A stretch of 7,838 nucleotides of DNA from Pseudolabrys sp. (GTDB lineage Bacteria > Pseudomonadota > Alphaproteobacteria > Rhizobiales > Xanthobacteraceae). The notes beneath the pieces were generated by a model, which was not told the origin of the DNA, searched no databases, and saw only the letters and a program-made list of their open reading frames with translations. The position numbers and the translations under genes were made by a program. The stretch lies in contig JAFAQJ010000095.1 of assembly GCA_019246455.1 (NCBI GenBank), forward strand, positions 1 to 7,838, in the 5' to 3' direction. This document shows, piece after piece, positions 1 through 6,075 of this stretch; the first letter of the stretch is position 1, and every line of letters starts with the position of its first letter.

Positions 1-659
1 TACGCCGGCCGCCGGCGCTCGAAGCGGCCAATGCCGGCGCCGTTGCGGATGACGCGCCGGCCATGTCGACAGGACGGGCATTGCGCTCGCCGCAATTCAT
101 CGTGCTGGTGCTGACGAACTTTTTCTGCTGCGCCACGCATTCTGGCCCGATCGTCCACACGGTGAATTACGCCGTGAGCTGCGGCATTCCGCTGATTGCC
201 GCGGTCTCGATCTATAGCCTGGAAGGTTTCGCTGGCATGGGCGGTCGCATCGTGTTCGGCCTTCTCGGCGACCGGCTCGGCGCCAAAAATGTTCTCGTCG
301 CCGGCCTCTTGGTGCAGGCGTTCGGCGCGCTGGCTTACACATTCGTGAGTGAGCTTGCAGCCTTCTATGTCGTCGCGGCGATCTTCGGCTTCATCTATTC
401 CGGAGTGATGCCGCTCTATTCCGTGATTATCCGCGAGAATTTCCCGTTGCGGATGATGGGGATGGTGATCGGCGCGACCGCGATGGCGGGCGGCCTCGGC
501 ATGGCGACTGGGCCCGTGCTGGGCGGGTGGGTCTACGATTCGTTTGCGAGCTATCGCTGGCTGTTCGTCGGCTCGTTTGCGCTCGGCCTCGGCGCCTTCC
601 TGATCGCCATGACCTTCAGGCCATTTCCCAAGCCTGCACCGGCGCCGGTCGCGGCGTGA
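1..659 (+). CDS. MFS transporter, C-terminal half (5'-truncated)
   Basis: This reading frame is open from the left edge (first full codon at position 3) to TGA at 657-659, giving about 218 residues, so the gene begins outside the window. The ATG at 63 is probably internal: the residues before it look like the hydrophilic central loop of a 12-helix MFS protein (Ala/Pro/Asp-rich). Six hydrophobic segments follow, matching helices 7-12. Between the second and third lies GRIVFGLLGDRLGAK, the MFS loop motif (G-x-x-x-D-R-x-G), here as the second-half copy between helices 8 and 9. The tail is Pro/Ala-rich. The general look resembles monocarboxylate or oxalate/formate-type (OFA) carriers, but the substrate cannot be read from this half. 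It is convergent with the minus-strand operon, so it is a separate transcription unit. MFS membership is confident; the subfamily is a guess. Confidence 0.88.
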   Translation, partial: RRPPALEAANAGAVADDAPAMSTGRALRSPQFIVLVLTNFFCCATHSGPIVHTVNYAVSCGIPLIAAVSIYSLEGFAGMGGRIVFGLLGDRLGAKNVLVAGLLVQAFGALAYTFVSELAAFYVVAAIFGFIYSGVMPLYSVIIRENFPLRMMGMVIGATAMAGGLGMATGPVLGGWVYDSFASYRWLFVGSFALGLGAFLIAMTFRPFPKPAPAPVAA

Positions 660-778
660 GGGTATAAGAATCCGCGTTACCAGCCTCGGGAGTGTGCGCG
701 CTTGTATGGCCGCGGATCGCCGCAATGGCAGCATAGGACGGGTGCAAGCGCGCTACGACTGCGGCTATTAGCGGATAA
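660..778. other. Convergent intergenic gap with inverted repeat
   Basis: This 119-bp gap lies between the stop codons of two convergent genes, where terminators for both would be expected. A perfect 9-bp inverted repeat (GCGCGCTTG at 696-704, CAAGCGCGC at 745-753) encloses a smaller GCGG/CCGC hairpin (712-715 with 720-723, loop 716-719). No run of T follows on either strand, so it is not a textbook intrinsic terminator. It could fold as a branched structure that blocks convergent transcripts, or it could be chance in GC-rich DNA. I see no small gene or promoter here. Confidence 0.35.
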
Positions 779-1477
779 CTATTCCGCCGCTTCGCTGGCG
801 CCGCCGTGCGCCTTCGACCAGCCGGCCGGGTCGTGCATGAATTTTTCGACCTCGGCGAGCTTGCCCTTGTCGAATTGTCCGCTCGCTTTCGCCACCGCCA
901 GCACGTCCCACCATGTGGTGAGCGCGTGCAACTCGACGCCGAGATCGCCCAGGATGCGTTTGCCGGCCGGATAAATGCCGTAGAAGAACAGCACGATGCA
1001 GTGGTTGCAGATGCCGCCCCCATCGCGGATCGCCTTGACGAAATTGACCTTGCTCTTACCGTCGGTGGCGAGGTCCTCGACCAGCAGCACGCGCTGGCCA
1101 TCGAGTAGCTGCCCTTCGATTTGCGCGCCGCGGCCGAAACCCTTTGGCTTCTTGCGGACGTATTGCATCGGCAGGCCGAGCCGGTCGGCGACCCAGGCGG
1201 CGAACGGGATGCCAGCGGTTTCGCCGCCGGCGATGCTGTCGATCTTGTCGCGGCCGATGTCGCGGGCAATCGTCGCGATCATGAAATCCATCAGCGACGA
1301 GCGCACATGCGGGAACGAGATCAGCCAGCGCGAGTCGTTGTAAACGGGCGACGCCCAGCCCGAGGTGAAGATGAAGGGCTTGTCCTCCATGAAGCGCACT
1401 GCGCCGGTGTCGAGGTACATCCGCGCCGTGAGTTCGGCGATCGTCTTCTTGTCGAAATAGGTCGAAGGCGCTGTCAT
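779..1477 (-). CDS. pyrE: Orotate phosphoribosyltransferase (PyrE-like)
   Basis: The predicted enzyme transfers phosphoribose from PRPP to orotate, giving OMP, in cytosolic de novo UMP synthesis. The 232 residues match the usual size of rhizobial-type PyrE. Visible motifs are TSGWASPVYND (38-48), near the start of the family core; IAGGETAGIPFA (82-93); the Lys/Arg-rich catalytic loop YVRKKPKGFGRGAQIEG (106-122); and the PRPP-binding motif VLLVEDLATDGKSK (130-143), in which the acidic pair E134-D135 is kept. ATG at 1477-1475 is chosen because the N-terminus lines up with remembered homologues. No purine-rich Shine-Dalgarno precedes it; instead a strong hairpin (1480-1514) sits immediately upstream. 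The gene is last in the operon, 41 bp after the amidase. It could be the housekeeping pyrE or a paralogue recruited to a catabolic operon; the window cannot decide. Confidence 0.9.
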   Translation of the reverse strand: MTAPSTYFDKKTIAELTARMYLDTGAVRFMEDKPFIFTSGWASPVYNDSRWLISFPHVRSSLMDFMIATIARDIGRDKIDSIAGGETAGIPFAAWVADRLGLPMQYVRKKPKGFGRGAQIEGQLLDGQRVLLVEDLATDGKSKVNFVKAIRDGGGICNHCIVLFFYGIYPAGKRILGDLGVELHALTTWWDVLAVAKASGQFDKGKLAEVEKFMHDPAGWSKAHGGASEAAE

Positions 1478-1479
1478 GG

Positions 1480-1514
1480 TGGCGATTCAAAGCACAAATG
1501 CTTTGAGCTCGCCA
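1480..1514 (-). promoter_or_regulatory. Hairpin between amidase stop and pyrE-like start
   Basis: On the transcribed minus strand this 35-nt stretch folds into a 6-bp lower stem (UGGCGA with UCGCCA; 1509-1514 with 1480-1485), a small 2x1 internal loop, and a perfect 8-bp upper stem (UCAAAGCA with UGCUUUGA; 1499-1506 with 1487-1494) capped by UUUG. It fills 35 of the 41 intergenic bases and ends two bases before the pyrE-like ATG. No U-tract follows, so an intrinsic terminator is unlikely. It may hide the pyrE-like initiation region until ribosomes finishing the amidase melt it, or it may be a processing or stability element. The structure is read directly from the sequence; the role is inferred. 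Confidence 0.6.
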
Positions 1515-1518
1515 ATGG

Positions 1519-2718
1519 TTATCCAGACATTCCGAGGTGCGGCGACAGGCTGTAGGCGAGGTCGAGCAGAGCTTCGTCCGCGCCGGGCCAGCCGATGAAC
1601 GACAGGCCGACCGGGCAGCCTTCAACCGTGCCGGCCGGGATCGAGACTTGCGGCAATCCGGTCAGACTGGCGATGCAGGTCAAGCGCAGGACGTGGGCGC
1701 GAAAGCGGTCGGCTTCTTCGCCCGCGATATCGACCTTCGGTGCGATGCAAGGCGCGCTCGGCAACGCCAGGATCGTGCCGGGCACTGCGATTTGCAGGAC
1801 GTGCTCGCGCATCTGCCGTCGCGCGGCGCTTGCGGCGTCGTACTGAGCCTTGCTGACCGTCGAGGAGAAAGCCATGCGTTCCGATACGCCGGGGCCGATT
1901 TCGGGATTGTATTTGATGACGAAGTCCCCGAACGTCTGCCACACCTCGTAGGCCTGCACGATACGGAAGGTTTCGCGCCAGGTTTCGAGTCCCTCCGGCG
2001 CGATCTTGCCGTGCGCCATCGCCGGAAGACCATCCGACATGAATTCGAGCAAGGTGCGCAGCAAGTCCGAGACGCCATCGCCGGCTTCGAGGAACGCGTC
2101 TTCTACGATAATGACACGCTCGATATTCGCCGGCACCCGGCGCTCATCGAGCAGAACATGGCCGGCCTTGCGGAATACGCCGGGCGTTGCCGCAAAGAAT
2201 CCGGGCACGTCGAGCGACGGCGCCATATCCTGCACACCTTGCCCGGAGATGCGCCCGTGCGTGGGACGCAGGCCATAGATGCCATTGAACGCCGCCGGCA
2301 CCCGCACCGAGCCGCCAGTGTCGCTGCCGAGCGCGATGTCGGCGATGTTGGCGCCGACCGCCGAAGCAGAACCCGACGACGAGCCGCCGGGCAAGCGCCC
2401 CGGCGCGCGGGCATTCACCGGCGTGCCGTAATGCGCATTGGCGCCGCTGACGCTGTAGAAGAATTCGTCGCAGATCGTCTTGCCGACGATGGTAGCGCCG
2501 GCGTCGAGCAGATTCATGACCGTAGGGCACGTTTTCGCCGCCGGTTTGTGCGTTTCAAGCCAAGTCGGATTGCCACATCCCGCGACGTAGCCCTCGATGT
2601 CGTACATATCCTTGACGACAGCGGTGAGGCCGGCGAGCGGACCACTTGCTGCGCCCACAACGGGCGCGGCGATGTCGTGCGGAACGAACGCTGAGCGGTA
2701 AACCTGACCTTCGGTCAT
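1519..2718 (-). CDS. Amidase-signature family hydrolase (AMI1-like)
   Basis: This is a predicted cytosolic amidohydrolase that cleaves a carboxamide to carboxylate plus ammonia or amine. The Ser-cisSer-Lys triad of the amidase-signature family is complete: K36 in VVKD, cis-Ser S113 in PGGSSSGSA, and nucleophile S137 in GSDTGGSVRVPA. The 24-residue spacing between the two serines is the one known in FAAH. At 399 residues it is shorter than most family members (about 450-500). The order GKTICDEFFYSVSGANAHYG (79-98), then the Ser motifs, then YGLRPTHG recalls plant AMI1 (indole-3-acetamide hydrolase), though this says little about the true substrate. ATG (2718-2716) overlaps the preceding stop as ATGA. 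A good Shine-Dalgarno, GAGGG (2726-2730), lies 7 nt upstream, inside the preceding gene. Family confident; substrate unknown. Confidence 0.92.
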   Translation of the reverse strand: MTEGQVYRSAFVPHDIAAPVVGAASGPLAGLTAVVKDMYDIEGYVAGCGNPTWLETHKPAAKTCPTVMNLLDAGATIVGKTICDEFFYSVSGANAHYGTPVNARAPGRLPGGSSSGSASAVGANIADIALGSDTGGSVRVPAAFNGIYGLRPTHGRISGQGVQDMAPSLDVPGFFAATPGVFRKAGHVLLDERRVPANIERVIIVEDAFLEAGDGVSDLLRTLLEFMSDGLPAMAHGKIAPEGLETWRETFRIVQAYEVWQTFGDFVIKYNPEIGPGVSERMAFSSTVSKAQYDAASAARRQMREHVLQIAVPGTILALPSAPCIAPKVDIAGEEADRFRAHVLRLTCIASLTGLPQVSIPAGTVEGCPVGLSFIGWPGADEALLDLAYSLSPHLGMSG

Positions 2719-3623
2719 GAAGTAGCCCTCGGGCCGACCTTGAGAAACCAGTCGAGAATTTGCGAACCGTTCCAGAACAGCACGTCGTTTGTCTTTCTGA
2801 TCTTCTCGAAGATCTTGCGGAAATATTTTACGCGATGCGCTGCTCCCATGATGTAGGGATGCACCGAAATCGCCATCACGCGCGCGCCGTCTTTAGCGTC
2901 CTTGTAGGTTTGCTCGAACTGGTCCATCGCGCGCTCGTAGAATTCCGACGCCTTGTGATGCTGGATCAGCATCATCGCGACGTCATTACATTCCTGCGTG
3001 TAGGGAAGGTTGACGATCGGCTTGCCGCGGGTCTTGAGCCATACAGGCTGATCGTCGAGCACCCAGTCGGCGACATAGTCGTAACCTTCCTCAATCAAAA
3101 TATCCGGCGTCTCCCAAGTTTCGGTCAGGCCCGGTCCAAGCCAGCCGCGTGGTCGCTTGCCGGTGGCCTTGGCGAGAACTTCGGCGCTCTTGCAGATATC
3201 GGCGCGCTCATTGTCGACTTTCTGCATGTTGCGTTGAGTAAAGCCGTGGCCGACGAACTCCCATTTGCGCTCAACGCAAGCCTGAACGATGTCCGGAAAG
3301 GCTTCGACCGCCGAGCCGTTGATGTTCATGACGCCTGGAATCTTGAAGTCGTCATAGACCTTGAGCAGCCTCCAGAAGCCGACGCGGTTGCCGTATTCGT
3401 GCCAGCACCAGTTCGGGATATCCGGCATCGGCGAACCGCCGGCGGGCGGCGTCAGCACCGTGCGCGGCATGGTTTGCGTCGGATCCCATTCCTCGACGTT
3501 GGTGACGGTCCATATCACCATGCGCGCGCCTTTCGGCAATTTGAGCTTCTTGCGCGAAGGGATCGCCGAGTAGGCGAGGCGCTCATTCGGCAGCATGCCG
3601 ACGGACGGCTTGGGGAAATTCAT
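2715..3623 (-). CDS. PuuE/NodB-like deacetylase-superfamily protein, copy 2
   Basis: This 302-residue protein belongs to the polysaccharide-deacetylase (NodB-like) superfamily and resembles its PuuE/allantoinase-like branch in length and motif order. No signal peptide is seen, so it is probably cytosolic. Motifs: VTNVEEWD (40-47), WHEYGNRVGFWR (74-85), EFVGHGFTQ (122-130), GKRPRGWLGPGLT (155-167), LPYTQECND (206-214) and ISVHPYIMG (252-260). The superfamily's HxxxH metal motif is H126xxxQ130 here, so metal binding may be altered, as in metal-free PuuE. It is a clear paralogue of the gene just upstream. ATG at 3623 has a GGGAG (3636-3640) 12 nt upstream, and the gap to the paralogue's stop is 31 bp. 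The TGA overlaps the amidase start. Hydrolysis of a C-N bond in a cyclic amide or ureide is inferred; a true polysaccharide substrate looks less likely in this operon. Confidence 0.85.
   Translation of the reverse strand: MNFPKPSVGMLPNERLAYSAIPSRKKLKLPKGARMVIWTVTNVEEWDPTQTMPRTVLTPPAGGSPMPDIPNWCWHEYGNRVGFWRLLKVYDDFKIPGVMNINGSAVEAFPDIVQACVERKWEFVGHGFTQRNMQKVDNERADICKSAEVLAKATGKRPRGWLGPGLTETWETPDILIEEGYDYVADWVLDDQPVWLKTRGKPIVNLPYTQECNDVAMMLIQHHKASEFYERAMDQFEQTYKDAKDGARVMAISVHPYIMGAAHRVKYFRKIFEKIRKTNDVLFWNGSQILDWFLKVGPRATS
2726..2730 (-). promoter_or_regulatory. Ribosome binding site of the amidase gene
   Basis: GAGGG on the minus strand lies 7 nt before the amidase ATG, inside the end of the upstream deacetylase-like gene. 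With the ATGA stop/start overlap at 2715-2718 it fixes the amidase start and suggests coupled translation. Confidence 0.6.
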
Positions 3624-3654
3624 GTCGTGACTCTACTCCCGGCTTCAGCCGCTC

Positions 3655-4557
3655 TTATTCGGCGGCGCGTAATTGCTTGTCGGCGATCGGCTGATACCAG
3701 TCCAGGATCTGCTCGCCGTTCCAATGCAGCACGCCTTCGTGCTTATTGACGTAGTCGTAGATCGCTTCGAGATATTTGATGCGGTGCGGCTGGCCGCTGA
3801 TGTAGGGATGGATCGCCAGTGCGCAGATCTTCGCGCGGTCCTTGCTTTCGGCATAAAGCCGGTCGAACTGGTCGATGGTGCGCTTAAGCAGATAATCGCT
3901 CTCATGATGCTGTACCATCATCATCGGAATGTCGTTGAGCTCGATAGTGTAAGGCAGCGTCACCAGCGGACCTTTGGTGGTGCGGATCACGGTGGGCTCG
4001 TCGTCATACACCCAGTCGCCGATATATTTGACGCCGGCAGCGGCGAGCAAATCCGGCGTTTCCAATGTCTGCGTCAGGCCCGGTCCGAGCCAGCCGACCG
4101 GACGCTTGCCGGTGAACTGCTCGAGCACGTCCATCGAGCGTTTGATCATCGCCGCCTGATCGGGCTCCTTGTGGATCGGGCCTTGCTCATAGGCATGACC
4201 CATGAACTCCCAGCCATCGTCGCGCGCTTGCGCGGCGACGCGCTCGTAGTCCTCGCAAATGCGCGCATTGGCCGAGAGCGTCGGCTTGATGCCGAGCTTC
4301 TGAAACAGTTCGAAGAATCGCCAGCAGCCGACTCGCATGCCGTATTCGTGGAACGCCCAATGGACGACGTCGGGCATCAGCACCGCGCCGGTCGGCGCGG
4401 GCAACAACTGGCGCGCCATCGGCTTGCCGATGTCCCAGACTTCGTAATTGACGATGGTCCAGAAAACGATCCGCGCTTTGGCGGGCAGCTTGAGCGGCGG
4501 ACGGTCGACGATCGCGGAATAATCGGCCCGCTGGTTCGGTCTCATCGGTTCTGTCAT
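3655..4557 (-). CDS. PuuE/NodB-like deacetylase-superfamily protein, copy 1
   Basis: This is the second member of the tandem pair: 300 residues from the ATG at 4557, ending in TAA at 3655. Counting from that ATG, the motifs are VNYEVWD (36-42), FHEYGMRVGCWR (69-80), EFMGHAYEQ (117-125), GKRPVGWLGPGLT (150-162), LPYTIELND (201-209) and LAIHPYISG (247-255). As in copy 2, the HxxxH motif reads HxxxQ (H121, Q125), while the later HP (H250) is kept. No signal peptide is seen. The start is ambiguous: an in-frame GTG at 4614 overlaps the livF stop as GTGA and would add 19 residues. I prefer the ATG because it aligns with copy 2 around YSAI/LKLP and has a GGGA (4568-4571) 10 nt upstream. A cytosolic hydrolase of a cyclic amide or ureide is inferred from family and context; substrate unknown. 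Confidence 0.85.
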   Translation of the reverse strand: MTEPMRPNQRADYSAIVDRPPLKLPAKARIVFWTIVNYEVWDIGKPMARQLLPAPTGAVLMPDVVHWAFHEYGMRVGCWRFFELFQKLGIKPTLSANARICEDYERVAAQARDDGWEFMGHAYEQGPIHKEPDQAAMIKRSMDVLEQFTGKRPVGWLGPGLTQTLETPDLLAAAGVKYIGDWVYDDEPTVIRTTKGPLVTLPYTIELNDIPMMMVQHHESDYLLKRTIDQFDRLYAESKDRAKICALAIHPYISGQPHRIKYLEAIYDYVNKHEGVLHWNGEQILDWYQPIADKQLRAAE

Positions 4558-4610
4558 GGTCGTAGAATCCCGGATGCTCGGCTCCGACGTGCCGATGCTC
4601 GGGTAGAATG

Positions 4611-5330
4611 TCACGCCGTCGTCGCCACGCGCAACCCGACGAGCCGTTCAAGCGTCGCGCGATCCTCGCGCAATTGCGCCGATTTGCCGCGATAGGCGAC
4701 CGCGCCGCGCTCCAACACCAGCGCGTCCTCGGTCAACTCAAGCGCGATTTCGGTATGCTGTTCCACCAGAACGATGGCGAGCTGTCGGCTATCCAGCATC
4801 TGTTTGATCGCATGGATTAACTCTTCGACGATCACTGGCGCGAGGCCTTCGAGCGGCTCATCGAGCAGCAGCAGCGACGGGTTGGTCATCAGCGCGCGGG
4901 CAATGGCCAGCATCTGCTGCTCGCCGCCCGACAACTGGTTGCCCATATTACGCCGGCGCTCTTTCAGCCTGGGAAACATCTTGAAGATCGCATCGAGGTC
5001 CCATGACCCTGGCCGCGCTGTTGTGGTCAGGTTTTCTTCGACGCTGAGCGAAGGGAAAATCTCCCGCTCTTGCGCCACCCATCCGATGCCCTCGCGGGCG
5101 CGGCGGTGTGGCGGCAGACGGGAAATGTCCTTGCCGCGCCACTTCACGTCGCCGGCGCGCATGTTGCAGTAGCCCATGATGGTGAGCAGTAGCGTCGATT
5201 TGCCGACGCCGTTGCGACCCAAGAGGGCCAGGCTGCCATGCTCCGGCAATTCAAGCGCGACATCGTGCAGCATCATCGCGTTGCCGTAGCCCGCGCGCAC
5301 TTTCGAGAGGGACAGCAACGTTTCAGCCAT
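4611..5330 (-). CDS. livF: Branched-chain amino acid-type ABC transporter ATPase LivF
   Basis: This is one of the two cytoplasmic ATPases that power a HAAT-family (LivFGHMJ-type) importer. The 239 residues are normal for LivF. In order: Walker A GRNGVGKST (38-46), Q-loop Q87, signature LSGGEQQ (133-139), Walker B LLLLDEP (153-159) with catalytic E158, and the switch His H192 in VEQH. The ATG at 5330 is chosen, not upstream in-frame codons, because MAETLLSLSKVRAGYG is the standard LivF N-terminus. It overlaps the end of livG by 8 bp (ATGGCTGA), which suggests coupled translation; only a weak GGGGA lies upstream. The TGA at 4611 is followed by 53 bp or, if the GTG start is used, overlaps the next gene. 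HAAT systems also carry urea, amides and aromatic compounds, so the substrate need not be an amino acid. Confidence 0.95.
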   Translation of the reverse strand: MAETLLSLSKVRAGYGNAMMLHDVALELPEHGSLALLGRNGVGKSTLLLTIMGYCNMRAGDVKWRGKDISRLPPHRRAREGIGWVAQEREIFPSLSVEENLTTTARPGSWDLDAIFKMFPRLKERRRNMGNQLSGGEQQMLAIARALMTNPSLLLLDEPLEGLAPVIVEELIHAIKQMLDSRQLAIVLVEQHTEIALELTEDALVLERGAVAYRGKSAQLREDRATLERLVGLRVATTA

Positions 5331-6075
5331 GGCCGCGCGTCCCCAGATATACTTCGCGCACGCCGGGATCCGCGGAGATTTCGGCCGGCGAGCCCTCGGC
5401 GAAAATCGCGCCGCCGACCAGCACGATGATGTGGGTGGCGAAGCGGAACACGACATGCATGTCGTGCTCGATGAACAGCAGCGTCAATTCGTCGGACAGA
5501 CCGCCGACGACTTCGAAGATTTCGCCGGACTCTTCCTGCGGCACGCCGGCCGCCGGCTCATCGAGCAATAGCACCTTCGGCTTTGTCGCCAGCGCGAGCG
5601 CGATTTCGAGCAGACGCTGGCGGCCATACGGCAATTCGCGGGTTTGCTGGTAACAGCCATCGCCGAGCCGCAGCTTGCTCAGAATCTCGTAAGCCTCGTC
5701 GATCGATTCCCTGTGGCTGCCGAGATTTTTCCAGAATTGCCCGGCGAGCTTGCGGCGTTCTTCGACGACGAGCGTCACGGCTTCGAGCGGATTGAGCCCC
5801 GGAAACAGCGAATTGATCTGGAAGGTGCGCGCCAGCCCGCGGCGCACCCGGGCCTGCGGCGATTCCGACGTGACATTGTCCTCGGCGAGCATGATGTCGC
5901 CGCCGTCCGGCACTAGCATCCCGGTGAGCAGATTGATCAGTGTCGTTTTGCCGGCGCCGTTCGGGCCGATCAGCGCATAGCGCGCGCCGGTAGGTAGCGC
6001 GATGTTGATGTTGTTGGCGACGACCAGCGAACCGAACTTCTTGTTGACGCCGCGCGCAGCGAGGGCGGTGCTCAT
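5323..6075 (-). CDS. livG: Branched-chain amino acid-type ABC transporter ATPase LivG
   Basis: This is the partner ATPase of LivF, 250 residues, cytoplasmic and membrane-associated. Motifs: Walker A GPNGAGKTT (37-45), Q-loop Q86 in LARTFQ, signature region LPYGRQR (148-154), Walker B VLLLDEPAAG (168-177) with E173, and the switch His H204 in IEHDM. The signature departs from the LivG norm (LSYG/LAYGQQR): Pro and Arg replace the usual second and fifth residues, but the Gly is kept. The start ATG (6075-6073) overlaps the livM stop as ATGA and has a strong GGAGAGG (6079-6085) just upstream. The frame stays open far upstream of this ATG, but that part is a shadow of livM. The C-terminal EVYLG with the short basic tail is typical of LivG. 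Confidence 0.95.
   Translation of the reverse strand: MSTALAARGVNKKFGSLVVANNINIALPTGARYALIGPNGAGKTTLINLLTGMLVPDGGDIMLAEDNVTSESPQARVRRGLARTFQINSLFPGLNPLEAVTLVVEERRKLAGQFWKNLGSHRESIDEAYEILSKLRLGDGCYQQTRELPYGRQRLLEIALALATKPKVLLLDEPAAGVPQEESGEIFEVVGGLSDELTLLFIEHDMHVVFRFATHIIVLVGGAIFAEGSPAEISADPGVREVYLGTRGHG

Noticed and set aside
63..659. The MFS gene as a complete 198-residue protein starting at ATG 63
   Set aside because: The frame is open to the left edge and the remaining sequence is only the second half of a 12-helix MFS protein.
1480..1514. The hairpin as a Rho-independent terminator of the amidase gene
   Set aside because: No U-tract follows; the pyrE-like start codon begins two bases after the stem.
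1537..4695. Three long plus-strand open frames (1537-2694, 2760-3749, 3673-4695) opposite the amidase and the deacetylase-like genes
   Set aside because: Their products are Arg/His/Ala/Asp-rich with no recognisable domain, and they mirror minus-strand genes with complete motifs. This is the usual effect of G/C-biased third positions.
5331..5456. A 42-codon upstream extension of livF
   Set aside because: It overlaps the conserved C-terminus of LivG, is not LivF-like, and the normal N-terminus begins at 5330.
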